64,000 nucleotides of DNA, taken from contig JANVFP010000005.1 of the NCBI GenBank assembly GCA_027919835.1, positions 124,001 through 188,000 of the forward strand, in the 5' to 3' direction. Positions 51,704 through 63,300 of this stretch are shown here, in pieces (position 1 is the stretch's first letter; every line of letters starts with the position of its first letter). Source of the DNA: Lentinula raphanica (lineage: Eukaryota > Basidiomycota > Agaricomycetes > Agaricales > Omphalotaceae). Position numbers and translations under genes: made by a program. Below the pieces are notes generated by a model. It had not been told where the DNA came from. It made no database searches and worked only from the letters and a program-made list of their open reading frames with translations.

Positions 51704-52953
51704 ATGCGTGTCATCAATATTCACCATAAATATGTGCTCACCGAAGCTCAGAAGCAAATGTACGCTTCCGAGAAACTGATGAACTTCCGCTGGATTGCCA
51801 AAATCGCCGCAACATATTCCCCTACATCCTATCCACCCAGGATCTGGCAGACCAGAAGCTATTCTCAGAGCTTGCTGAGATCGGTGCGTGGTCTTCTCGT
51901 GCTAGTCACTCTTCAACCGAAACTCATGGTTGCCTCAAGGTCAATTCACAGAGCTCGCGTACACGAACACTGTTCCGGTCGAGTTCCTATTCCAAAATTT
52001 GAACACCTTGTTGCAGCCCAAGTTCCCTCTAGAAGGATATTATGCTCTCGAAGACTCTGTTCTTGTCTCCGAGTTCTTCGGCCGGGTAGCGCACCTTCAT
52101 GGCTATGTTGCCTATCGGCCTCGGACGAAACAACTCGTCGTAGCCACATCTGGGACCTCGACAGCCATCCAAGCAATACAGGATCTTCGAACTCTCTGGC
52201 ATCGACATAAGTCACGCAGAGGCTTTGTTCATTCGGGATTCTGGCAACTATACAAAGGGATACGATCGTTCATTCTGGACGGCATCCGGAAAGGGTTCGA
52301 AGAACACCCAGACATCGTAGACCTCGTTATCACCGGACACAGTATGGGTGCTGCAGTGTCTTATATCCTCCTCTTTGACAAAATCCTTGTCTCGGACGAC
52401 ATCGTTCCCGCTCACCTTCCTATCAAACTCGTTACTTTTGGTTCTCCTCGGCCGGGAGATGCTAATCTTGCGAGATACTACCAAGAGCTGGTAGACGTAT
52501 ATCGAAGAAAGAATGGTGATGCTTCTTTCTCAGAGTACCTCGTCAAAGCCTACAATGATGGTGAGACTTGTTCCCATCTCATACGAAGTGCCGCTAATTG
52601 TATCTATAGGAGTACCTGCGCTCCCTCCTCTTTTCTTGGGTTATCGACATTTCACTCAGTCTCCGCTATACTACGACCATAATCACTTATACCATATACC
52701 CCCATCGGAATCTGAATATACGCTCTTCCACGTCGACGCGGAAAAATCACTGGAATATCCGCGAGGTGGACATAACTATTACAATGGAAGAGATCAGGAG
52801 AGGCTGCTACGCAGGCTGGGTTGGCTAGACAAGTCTATAACGACGGGTGATTCGAATTGGCAACAGTTTTATCTAAATCGAGTTGCAAAGCATTCTCATT
52901 ATAACGACGCTCGCTTCACTATCAGTGCTTGTAGCAGTAGAAATAACTTATGA
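51704..52953 (+). CDS. Class 3 lipase
   Basis: Exons about 51704-51883, 51940-52560 and 52610-52953; about 381 residues expected. Serine esterase/lipase of the fungal class 3 (alpha/beta hydrolase) type: VATSGTSTAIQAIQDL precedes RGFVHSGFWQLYKG, the nucleophile elbow is VITGHSMGAAVSYIL, and KLVTFGSPRPGDANLARYY contains the likely catalytic Asp region; a candidate His lies in RGGHNYYNGRDQERL. No signal peptide, so probably intracellular. Exon 1 breaks frame: the start (KLMNFRWIAKIAATYSP) and the conserved end (DLADQKLFSELAEIG) are one base out of register at TATTCCCCTAC (about 51818-51828). Either a frameshift mutation or a missed C in a C run. Confidence 0.8.
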
Positions 52954-53620
52954 CTTTTACGATAGCATTCTCAATTCAACAATTCCCAAAATCATTCTAG
53001 CAGCCCGCATCAATGTTGTCAGTCTCTAGTTTGGACATATCGCAGAAAGAGCGCCACTCATCAAGCAGATATTTGGGCTTGAAGCGTGCATATTTGGTTG
53101 TCGGCGTCCACCAAAAAAAATAATAAAACAAACAGTCTTCGCGAGGAAGAGAAGCCCAAAGATTAGAAATGTACCATTGATTGTACAACCTACACGGAAT
53201 CCCCTAGTAAAAGGCGAGGGGATTGTTAAGTTGTAGGTTGCACTGGTACCATTTAAGACGTATTCATGCGGGATAGTCGTGGTCAACATTTCGATTGTAC
53301 ACAGTTCACGGTGGTGCTGACTAAGCACCGCTTTGGGAAAGCGACTCCTCTCTTTCTCTCTCTCTCTCTCCATCACAATAGACGATGGACTTTCGTGCTC
53401 TGCATTACAGCTACCAGCTGATACAAGAAACCTCATTTCACAAACGTTGAATGAAAAACCACGCGCGAGCTGCAATTCGGGCGTTCCTAATTGGACCAAC
53501 TCATGAAGAATCGTAACATTATTCAACCAGTTTCGTAACTCTTCCTGGATTATTAGCACTCTTGAGCAGCTACTGCAACATTAGCCACATTTTGACCTTC
53601 TACAGACTTTTTCAATTTTT
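52954..53620. other. Intergenic region with a CT microsatellite
   Basis: A pure or nearly pure (CT)n tract lies at about 53347-53371. A minus-strand frame at 53026-53559 has one hydrophobic segment (FLIFGLLFLAKTVCFIIFF) but no recognisable domain; I do not call it a gene. Confidence 0.4.
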
Positions 53621-54200
53621 GTAGTTACAATGTTAATAACATGTTAAAAACTAGTTTCTAACATTGTGAGAAATGTTTTCGATGTGAGAAATGAAGTTAT
53701 GAAGTGATTATGAGTACCAGTCATCTTCTCAAATGTATCGTCTATGGACATCTTTGTGGACTAGCATGGTTTCTGCATCTGCAGATGCTGCTACAGAAGT
53801 GTCTTCAGAGCTAGGCTCAATGCAAGTCCCGGAACAGAGTGAGGGAACCGTTCGCCGGTTCGGCCTGCTGCTCTTCGGATTATGTATCACCACATCCTCT
53901 GGCAGGGATTTCCTATGTGATACATGAAGAGATCTAACAAGCAAGTCCCGGAGTCAAGAACAATGAACATTGAGTCGCTCAGAGCCATTTTCAGTAAATA
54001 GTAATTCCGATGTTATTAACATGTTAATAACTAGTTTCTAACAATGTGAATAATGTTTGGGATGTGAGAATCGAAGTTATGAACGGTGTATAGAAGTACC
54101 AGCTATAGTCTGTGCGATGATAGACGAGCATCTAAATGTACTACTGGGATGGTATCTGCATTTTTAGCTACTGCTACAAGTGCACTGCCATGACTTGCGA
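53621..54200. repeat. Direct duplication, two diverged copies about 380 bases apart
   Basis: Copies begin at about 53621 and about 54001. Both contain aacatgttaa, ctagtttctaaca, gatgtgagaa and gaagttatgaa, then gtaccag, and later a (t)ggt(a/t)tctgcat segment followed by ctgctacaag/ctgctacagaag. Each is about 190 bases. AT-rich, with no coding potential. Confidence 0.6.
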
Positions 54201-54455
54201 GTCGGAAGGGCGAATCGGAAGTTCGATGATTGCTTTGCTGTCACGCTGTATCGCTTCGAGCTCCAGAGCGTATCTAAGTGGTATGCTTGACACGCAGCTA
54301 ACAGCAGTCTGTTCTCCAAAACTCAAGCCTGGATACACTGTGCGCTTGCTGCTAATCGGACTCCGAAAGAGGTTTCTGTCGTGAGAACCAAATGAGCGCT
54401 TCCAATTTTTGGCAGGCAGGCGCTTACCAAGCCTCTCTCTTAGGGCCCTCCAGGC

Positions 54456-54963
54456 CAGACTCCTTCCCATCCGCTATCGCAGCTGAAAAAATTATAATCC
54501 CAGTTACCGTAAATAGCTAATCTTATATCTAATCATATTATGTAATCATATCTTATCTACGTTGAAATTTTTTAAGCTGCAATAGCGACTGGCATAAATT
54601 GTATAAGCGCTTGGTGGCCTTGTTTGGTCCCAGCTTGTAGCACCCATTAAATTTCACTCAACAATGCAGATTTTGGCCATAATCTGCTCAAAGAGTCATA
54701 CAGGATGTTGGTTATGTACTGTGCTGGAGAATTGCTGTCTCAATCTTTACATTTGTGAGATGGGCACTATAAAATTGAATGCGGGAACCAAACAAGGCCA
54801 CCAAGCGCTTATACAATTTATGCCAGTCGCTATTGCAGCTAAAAAAATTCAACGTAGATAAGATATGATTAGATAGTATGATTAGATATAAGATTAACTA
54901 TTTATGGTAATTTACTGGGATTATAATTTTTTTCAGCTGCAATAGCGGATGGGAAGGAGTCTG
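54456..54963. mobile_element. Foldback MITE with about 185-bp terminal inverted repeats and 9-bp target-site duplication
   Basis: The element starts cagactccttcccatccgc and ends with its reverse complement. The inverted repeats run from 54456 to about 54640 and from about 54779 to 54963, with few mismatches, enclosing about 140 bases without a coding frame. It is flanked by CCTCCAGGC on both sides (54447-54455 and 54964-54972), a 9-bp direct duplication. Long inverted repeats with a 9-bp duplication fit a Mutator-like (MULE) non-autonomous element; an 8-bp duplication (hAT-like) is the alternative if one base is a chance match. It sits about 60 bases before the CLF1 start codon. Confidence 0.85.
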
Positions 54964-55023
54964 CCTCCAGGCTACTTTAACTTAGCTCGAACTTGTTATT
55001 TCTCTACTTTCGGTTTCAACACA

Positions 55024-57809
55024 ATGGACGGTCGTGCTCCCCGGTAAGGCTCCTTGCTTACGCGCAAAAACTTCTCTCATAATCCACGCAGAATCAAGAA
55101 CCGAGCGCCAGCCGCGATCCAGGTATATCTAATTGGTTTTTGTTCGTGAAATCATTGTAGAATCTGACCAGCTTCGTAGATCACTGCCGAACACCTACTT
55201 CGAGAGGTATGCTGAGCTCAGCAGAAATACGATCTTGGGTAAAGTACTGATCTTTGTAGGGTCAAGAACGACAAGAGAGTGCATTTCGAGCCCCCAAGCA
55301 ACGAGTTGAAGATTTTGAAGAACTTCACGAATATCGAGGCCGGAAGCGAAAGGAATTTGAGGAGCGTATCAGGAGAACACGAGGAAGCATGTGCGTCCTT
55401 GTGCTATACAACTATGATTCGAACGCTGACGCTCTTCCAGAAAGGAATGGTTGCAGTATGCCAACTGGGAGGTACGACCAAACAACTTCCTTTGACTGAT
55501 CACGACTTAAACGAGGATTATACAGGCTTCTCAAAATGAATTCGCTCGCTCTCGCTCCGTATACGAACGTGCTTTGGACGTAGATCCACGAAGTATACAA
55601 CTATGGCTCAGCTATACAGAGATGGAGCTGAAGAACCGAAATGTTCAACACGCACGCAATCTCTTTGACAGGGCTGTCACACTACTTCCTCGAGTCGACC
55701 AGCTTTGGTATAAATACGTCTACCTTGAAGAGCTATTGCAGAATGTTCCTGGTGCACGACAGGTGTTCGAGCGTTGGATGAAATGGGAGCCCGACGACAA
55801 GGCATGGCAGGCGTACATCAAAATGGAGGAGCGTTATGGAGAGCTAGATCGAGCGAGTGCCATCTATGAGAGATGGATTGCTGTGCGTCCTGAGCCGAGG
55901 GTTTGGGTCAAGTGGGGGAAATTCGAAGAAGAAAGGCAGAGGTTGGATAAGGCCAGAGAGGTTTTTCAAACGGCGTTAGACTTCTATGGCGACGACGAAG
56001 AACAGGTGGAGAAGGCACAAGCTGTCTTCAGCGCTTTTGCGAAGATGGAAACACGGCTAAAAGAGTACGAACGTGCAAGAGTGATTCACAAAGTATGTTA
56101 TCTTCTGGACATTCCATGAGCCCTGCTTCATAGATCCTTCTAGTTCGCTCTGGCTCGCATACCTCGATCAAAATCCGCTGGACTGTACGCTTCTTATACC
56201 AGATTTGAAAAGCAACACGGGACACGGACTACTTTAGAATCCACGGTCCTGGGCAAACGCAGGATACAATATGAAGAGGAGCTCTCGCACGACGGTAGAA
56301 ATTACATTGTGTGGTTTGACTATGCACGGTTGGAAGAAGGTGCTTTCAGGGACCTTAGGGGTGAAGGTGCCACAACTGAGGAAGAGGAAGGTGCCATCGG
56401 CCGGGTCAGAGAGGTTTATGAGCGAGCCGTAGCTCAAGTTCCTCCTGGCGGAGAGAAGCGTCATTGGCGAAGATATATCTACCTCTGGTTGGACTATGCT
56501 CTTTTCGAGGAAATTGAGACCAAGGTACGCTCTGTTTAACCCAGCTTGCACATATTTCTCTCTCTCAATACTTGTTTATTAGGACTACAGTAGGACCCGC
56601 CAGATTTATCAGACCGCCATAAGCCTCGTCCCTCATAAAGCGTTCACTTTCGCCAAGCTTTGGATCATGTTTGCCAAATTTGAAATACGACGCCTCGATC
56701 TACCAGCAGCAAGAAAAATTATGGGAACCGCTATCGGGATGTGTCCCAAAGAGAAATTGTTCAAGGGTTACATTAAACTCGAGACAGATGTGAGTGAACT
56801 TATATTCGTAGTCGAAAAGGTTTACCGAACTCGGCTTTAGTTGCGGGAGTTTGACCGCGTAAGGAAACTCTACGAAAAATACCTAGAAGTATGTTGGGTA
56901 TCCTTCGCCTATATCTTTAACCAGCTACTCATCATAGGAATTATCTTAGTTTGACCCTGCCAACTCCTCTGCATGGATCAAATACGCCGAAATCGAATCA
57001 CAGTTGGAGGATTTTGCACGTACCCGTGCAATCTTCGAGCTTGGGATTTCCCAGTCACCGTTGTCTATGTCAGAACTTCTCTGGAAGGCTTACATTGACT
57101 TTGAAACTGAAGAAGGAGAGCGGGAGACTGCTCGGTCGCTCTATGAAAGACTTATATCTCTCAGTGGCCACGTTAAAGTCTGGATATCGTATGCTCTGTT
57201 CGAGGCAGAGTCAATCCCCGTTCCCCGCGCCATGCGGGAAGAGGAGGAAGACGAAGATGCTGAGCCGAAGATGGTACCTGGGGACCCCGACCGTGCGAGA
57301 CAAGTTTTCGATCGGGCGTACAAGGAATTGAAGAGCAAAGGATTGAAAGATGAGGCACGTCTTTTTACTGCATCATTGTCGAACTTGATCGTTGATACTG
57401 CTCTTTAGCGCGTTGCTCTCCTCGAAGTTTGGAAGACCTTTGAAGAGACTCATGGAACAGCAGACGACGCGACGAAGGTCAGCAGTATGATGCCAATTGT
57501 CACTAAGAAAAGGCATGTTGACCAAGAGACTGGCCAAATGGTCGAAGGTGTGTTGTCGTCCTCGTCTTCTCTTCATGCAAATGCTCACTGTACCTCGAAT
57601 GAATAACAGACTGGGAGCTCGTGTTCGCTGACGACGAGCGAGATAACAATCCCACGTCTTTCAAATTCTTACAAATGGCTCATGCGTGGAAAAACAACCA
57701 GAGTAAAGGTGGAAAGTCTGATTCTTCTACTGCCCCAGCTCCTACAAAAAATAATCACAAGAAGGACAATGCGTCTAGTGACATAGGGAGCTCAGATGAA
57801 GAGAACTGA
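55024..57809 (+). CDS. CLF1: Pre-mRNA-splicing factor Clf1 / Crooked neck (HAT-repeat protein)
   Basis: Scaffold of the Prp19/NineTeen complex needed for spliceosome assembly, in the nucleus. Many short introns split it. Early exons: 55024-55043 (MDGRAPR...), then small exons giving [10 protein letters not shown] and ITAEHLLRE, followed by [19 protein letters not shown]. Between about 55435 and 57410 the sequence is a series of half-a-TPR (HAT) repeats with the paired aromatic pattern ([71 protein letters not shown]). The C-terminus ([18 protein letters not shown], then [13 protein letters not shown]) is the conserved Clf1 tail, ending in a Ser/Asp/Glu-rich stretch. About 740-760 residues. 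A MITE lies directly upstream. Exon borders at the two very small 5' exons are inferred. Confidence 0.95.
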
Positions 57810-59353
57810 TTTATATCACCGTTGTGAGTCTGTATCTGATTATTGTTGTAGCAACAAACCGCTCTGCTCCCAAAATATCCAAACACATAAAACAGATACC
57901 CTTGTTCCTTCAGTAGAAGTTCCCTTACTCTGTCTACCGGCGAGTTCCCATTACGCCCATTCGATGTCGCCAAAATTGACGCATCAACTGTTGAAGATGT
58001 ACTCTCCCGGTCAGTCAGCTCGTCCGCCAGGAATACCAATGTTGCGCTAGGAGCTGGCATGCTGACTGAGCATACTTGTTTGAACGGATTGATCACAAGG
58101 AATGGCTTTGATGGTTTCGGTTGCTTGAAGTCATTCATCGGATTCGAAATTATGACCTCCAACTTACGGAGTCTGGGATGCAGCTAGTAGAGTTTCAACG
58201 CTGCCCACGAGTAATTCTCTTTCTGAAATACCGAAGAGGCAGTGAGGTACCTACTGGTCAGTGGTGTCTAGCTGTTACAAATGGGTCAGGAAATGCGCGC
58301 AATTACTTGTATATAACGACTAGGTCTGACTAGGTACGAAAAAACCAAAAATCACAAAGTCGGGAGTCCGGAATGACCTCCACGGGTTACGTAAAAGCCA
58401 TAAAACTCGGTCGAACGATTTCTCTTCTCGAGCTCCCACCACCGGCCAGTATCGTTCGCACGTGTATCATCACGATGGGGTTCCATGTAGTCAGTAACTT
58501 CTCTTCGCCAGGACGAATATGCTCTCTAAGTGCCTGAGCTTTTCTGGTGTGATCTGCTCGTTCAGATTGATCCATATCTTTGTTCGGAATGGACGATTAA
58601 AGTGTGTAGCAAAGTTCAAACTCCACCGTCTACTCCAACGCTGAGACTCGTCAGCTGGTCCTTGCTCTACGGCTTTTCGCTCCTGAATCCAATGGGTATA
58701 TTTGCAACTCGAAGCACCCCAAGATTACACGGAAGACCCTCAAAGCTTCAATGTGGAAATATCGATGGATCCTCTCCCTGACTCCTATCGTATTCTATCG
58801 AATGAGTTGACTTGGTAGTAGTCGGACCGTAGCAGATAGCACTCGTCCTCACCCTACGTCCACCATCATGAAAACAAAGGGACGCGTCTCCAACATAGTG
58901 CTCATCTATACCCTATCTCAACTCAATGGTGTTCTGGGTGCATGATATATCCATCTGACTCAGGTCGATGCGAAAAGTAGCGCTTCCAAGCTCCAGCGTA
59001 GCTTATACTAACTCTAGGCTAAGTACAGTCTGCCTGGCATCTGACCGAACGTTCTCTCGAATGGGGCGGGCTGTTCTGCTTCCGGCATTCATGCAGTGAC
59101 GAAAACTGTCACTCTCTAGCGCATTGAACCTAGGAATATTCCATACACGGACGCTGTGCGGCCATTCTCTGTCTCTCAGTTGAACAAGCTTCAATCCAAA
59201 CTCGTAGTGTCATGAACCTCGAGGCTTATCGATGGAGTTTCAGACGAGAATCAGTCTTGAAGGGCATATTTAAAGACTTGGGAAAGCCTAGGATCTTCAG
59301 AGTGGTGGTTCCCCCTCTACTACTTGACCTCTACAACCAACTGAATCTGCGCA
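57810..59353. other. Intergenic region of 1.5 kb
   Basis: Short motif-free frames only. It contains the CLF1 3' region and the promoter of the first amidotransferase; bases about 59300-59353 resemble 63240-63300 in front of the second copy (e.g. ctctactac-cgacc/gacct context), so the duplicated unit starts here. Confidence 0.4.
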
Positions 59354-61118
59354 ATGTGTCGTTGGATCGTATATATCGGCGAGTACGTTGTTGTAATCGT
59401 CAAAGTCAATGTCCACCGACGTTATTCTACAGGCAATCCATCATGCTCTATGATCTACTTATCAAACCAGACCATTCTGTATGTGAGATCATCCTGGAAC
59501 TAACGTTTTTTTGAACTGATCCTCAACCCATACAGATTGTCAAACAGTATGTCCGACACCCGAACTGTCCTATATAGTATGAGTATTAATGAAGATACCT
59601 TGTCTTCAGAGTCAGCGATCGCTTCATCCCTGGGCTTTACTATGGACTGGAAGAAGACGACGTGAATGAACTCAAAAAACGTACATGTTCGAAATATTTC
59701 TCTCATATGTCGTTATCTGATTCGATGCAGAGTCTACGTGGATCAATGTCGATGGCTTTGGAGTGAGCTGGTACACAGACACACTCGCCGAATTCGATCC
59801 TTCTGTCAAAGGCCTGCAACCCGCTCAATTCAGGACCATTGCGCCTATTCATACCGACCTTGCCTTTGCACAATTGTGCGATCACACGGCGTCAACCTGT
59901 ACTCTCGCTCACATCAGAGACGCCAGTTTTCCTCCCGTTGTCGAAGTCAACAACCATCCTTTCATCTTTGGTAAATATACATTCATGCACAACGGCAGTA
60001 TCGACAGTTTTCGCCTAATCGTAAGTTGGAAATTCAAGTCTGATTCTTACTTCTGTTATTGATCGTGCGCTCTGCTTCAAAGAGGTTCGACGTTATGCAG
60101 AGGATCTTCGAACTCCAAGGCGTTGTACAAACGAACCAGTATCAATCTTCTGTTCAAGACTCGAACTACATCTTCAACATCCTCGGAAACACTGACACAG
60201 AGCATTTTGCGACGCTCTACTTTGCTCATCTCGACATAATTCGTGCTTCTAACCCTGATTTCGGTGGCGATTCGACTGATGCAATGCTGCTTGCTCTCAT
60301 CGAAACTATCGCGGATATTCATGTGATCCAATTCAAGTACAAAGTCGGACCTTTCACACCTGGTACTGGTTCGGAACGTGTTGGCAATAACCTCAACCTC
60401 TCCATCAGTACGTTTCTTGGGTTCTTGACAGAGATCAACAACATTGATATCAACAAATTCTTCTCCGTTCTTTGCAGCCGATGGTGGGGAACAGTTGGTT
60501 GTCTCTCGTTGGAGAGACTCGAAAGAGGGATATCCACGCAGTCTTTATCTCTCGCTCACTGCCGGAGAGAAATTGAACAGGAAATACTACCCTGAACTTC
60601 CTGACCCATCCGCGTCGGAGGACGTCGACGATCCTAGCGTCAAGATCGACTCAGTTAGGGAGCTCATAGCTCGTTACGAACCTACACAACAAGGTTCAAT
60701 TGTCTTCATGAACTCATTTAGCATACCTGCTCACGTTTCCTTTTTCCAGGAGCACACGCGATTATTGGATCAGAACCAAGCAGTACGCATCGAAATTGGG
60801 CGTCTAGCATTTCTCAATCACTCACCAAAACGTTTGCTCTTACTAGCTCGCTACGTCCAGGACTGGGGTCTCTTTGACCAGAACCAAGTTCTGACCGTCG
60901 ACAAAGATCGCAAATTGAGGCTGATCAACTTGGCTAAGTTCTTCCGACCTGGGCGTGAACATGAATTCGACAAATATAACTTCACAAAAGTTATCGAAAA
61001 GATGAAGGCTTCTGAAACTGGACGTCGTATCATTGGACTGCCGGCTCATGTCATCGACATTCCCCAGTCCAAGAGGAGTGCCTTCGAAACCCATCTCGAC
61101 TTGGGCTCTGGAAAATAG
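59354..61118 (+). CDS. Class II glutamine amidotransferase, DUG3-like (copy 1)
   Basis: Ntn-type amidotransferase domain protein; in yeast Dug3 acts with Dug2 in glutathione breakdown. Nine exons: 59354-59382, 59433-59478, 59536-59546, 59610-59680, 59731-60020, 60083-60407, 60478-60693, 60750-60782 and 60847-61118; 430 residues. The catalytic Cys follows the initiator Met (MCRWIVYIGE). Then RFIPGLYYGLEE, VDGFGVSWYTD, LAHIRDASFP (substrate Arg), NNHPFIFGKYTFMHNGS (oxyanion Asn-Gly), and GNTDTEHFATLYF. The 33-nt exon 8 supplies AIIGSEPS, after which comes QDWGLFDQNQVLTVDKD, matching the family's 'VASEP...W' strand. Introns 7 and 8 together can be read through without a stop, which would hide the correct C-terminus. 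Exon 3 is 11 nt. Confidence 0.88.
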
Positions 61119-61658
61119 TCTGCGGGAAGTAGAGGTCGTATATCAGATTGAAAATTGACCAGTGTAAGATTAGTAGTCAATTGCGTAGGGTCTTGTGCAC
61201 ATATCCTTCCCGGAAAACTCGGACAACATTCAACGATATGACAGTGGCCTGAGGTACGACAGTTCATAACTTCACGTTCTCCAGACTTGAGCTTGATCAG
61301 CTGCAGGCGAGGCCGCTGAGCTTGAGACCCCACATGTAGCCAGCTGCCAGAGTCGTGAGACTTTGTTTCTTGTGTCTTACATCGGTGCAAACTGAGGAAG
61401 TGCAATTGCCAATGACCAGATGCACTGAGGCAGTGAGTCCGGGGATCTCAACTCCGGATTGTAACTTCAAATCAGGTGAAGACGACAAGAACTGTAAAAG
61501 AGTCAAATGGTCAACGCACTCTAGATTGACAGCATCGATTGTCATGCGTGGTCCTGTAAGGATAGTCAATTTACGAGTCTGACTAGGGAGAGTATCAACG
61601 CACAACACTTTTCGCTGCCAAAGGTTGGCTGATTCCTAAAATGTCACTGCGAAATTAT
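61119..61658. other. 3' flank of amidotransferase copy 1
   Basis: No gene is recognised; leads into the minisatellite-like repeats. Confidence 0.35.
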
Positions 61659-62030
61659 TGCGAGCGAAGCGAAGCAAGTGGTTTCATGTAAGGACCGTAG
61701 AGTGTGGTCTGTGTTTGTACTTATTTTTGCGAGCGAAGCAAGTGGTTTCATGTGAGGACTTGTGAGGACCGTAGAGTGTGGTCTGTGATTGTACTTATTT
61801 TTGCGAGCGAAGCGAAGCAAGTGGTTTCATGTGAGGACCGGAGAGTGTGGTCTGTGTTTGTACTTAGTTGTATTTTGCACGGTAAAGGGAATTGAATGAG
61901 ATTCCTGTGAGACTCTGTGAATTCGAGGAGTACGTTCGCCTCAACTGTTCGAACTGACTGATTGCGAGCGAAGCGAAGCAACTGGGTTCATGTGAGGACC
62001 GTAGAGTGTGGTCTGAGTTTGTACTTGTTT
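61659..62030. repeat. Minisatellite-like array, four copies of a ~68-bp unit
   Basis: Units begin at about 61659, 61728, 61802 and 61963. The consensus opens tgcgagcgaagcgaagcaag, continues gtttcatgtgaggaccg, agagtgtggtctg and gtttgtactt. The first three are in direct tandem; the fourth follows after about 93 unrelated bases. A partial inverted copy (cttgcttcgcttccc ... gctcgcaat) lies at 62960-62993. No coding potential. Origin unknown. Confidence 0.8.
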
Positions 62031-62237
62031 GGCAAAAACGGGGCAACGATAGAATTTTGCTCGTTTTGAGATATATGCCTGCTTCTGCGTTCAATTCCTC
62101 ATATTTTTCCTAATGCTCTCAGAAGTATGCTCGCCTCAAGTGCCTGAACCAGTCTACACACTTTTGAGTGATGTGATTCTTCCAATTTTTGAGCTTTGTG
62201 CATTTTACTGAGAGAATTGGAAGATTCAGAGGTACCG

Positions 62238-62576
62238 CCACATCTGGGTGAGTTTTGTGCTTTTCCCCCTTCATCTTCTACTCAAATACTTTTCAGAGTA
62301 CTCAATCAGACTCATTAGAAATTGCTCTCAACTAGGATTAAGCTTCGCGAGCACATCACCGTGCTACGGTGAATACCTTGTATGCTTTTGAACAAAGTGA
62401 TGAGTTGGATTTTTCAGTGTTGTGCGGCTAGGGACTCGGCGAATCGGAAACACGCACATGGTGAGTTTCGGCTTTTTTTCCTTCTTCATAAGTACTACTA
62501 AAGTATACTATGTGCCTCTCACTGGGATCAAGCTTCGCGAGCACATCACCGTGCCACGGTGGATATCTTGTAAAGT
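62238..62576. repeat. Direct repeat pair, about 190-215 bp apart
   Basis: The best-conserved cores (caagcttcgcgagcacatca, ccgtgc(t/c)acggtg) are at about 62335-62380 and 62525-62570. Upstream of each, a ggtgagttt start, a C/T-rich tract and ctcaacta/ctcactgg are also shared, so roughly 120-150 bases were duplicated. Between the cores is the start of a minus-strand frame with no motif. Confidence 0.6.
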
Positions 62577-63300
62577 GCAATATCAAAGTTGCCAGAAGTG
62601 AAGTGGCAGACGTTCGGAAAACTCTTTCTCCCTTGATCATGCTCGATCTATCACTTCAACCTGGACTTTGCTTTCTTTTCGATTTGACCCTTCTTGGACA
62701 CGCCGATGCACGCGGGATGATGCGCCCTTATGCCAACTCTACTGAGGCAATCAGTGGCAGCAGGACTTTTGATTTACGTTCAAAGAGGTGTTCGGCGGCC
62801 TCCAAACACTTTCAATTGCTCGACGTCCTACTTAAGGCAAAACCTCGCAGCTGTTGCGGCATTGCTCCCTTCGACCGCCGACGACCATCGATCTCGGAGA
62901 ACTGGGCCTCTTTAGGTCCACCCTCTACAGTCCGGGTCCACACATGATGATGAGCCCACTGCTTGCTTCGCTTCCCTTGCATCGCTCGCAATAACTGTTG
63001 GCATCGTCAAGGCCAAACATTCGACGTCATGTCCTCGAAACACTCACAGCTTCATTAAATTCAACTTATTCTTATCCTTGTTGACGTGGCATGAACACTG
63101 ATAGAAGCAAAGGTTCATAAATGGACGTCGGACGATGCAAGCTCAGCATCGTCATTTGCGACGTGGTCAGGCGATTATCGAGATTCGAGATTCAAACAAA
63201 TCAGACTTATTTATTGACCTGGATTGAAAGCCCAGGAATTTCAGAGTTCACCCCTCTACTATCTCGACCGTTACCGTAACCGCCAGCTAAATTTTCCAAA
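62577..63300. other. Intergenic region before amidotransferase copy 2
   Basis: Carries an inverted partial copy of the minisatellite unit (62960-62993) and the promoter of copy 2. An open frame at 62510-62947 has no recognisable motif and overlaps the direct repeat. Confidence 0.4.

Noticed and set aside
53026..53559. 177-residue minus-strand open frame with one hydrophobic segment
   Set aside because: No ATG context, family motif or supporting splice signal; it overlaps a CT microsatellite and low-complexity sequence.
60700..60846. Novel C-terminal domain fused to the first amidotransferase
   Set aside because: The unusual sequence disappears once two short introns are removed, leaving the ordinary family C-terminus.
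62510..62947. 145-residue plus-strand open frame
   Set aside because: It starts inside a direct repeat and has no recognisable motif; likely chance.
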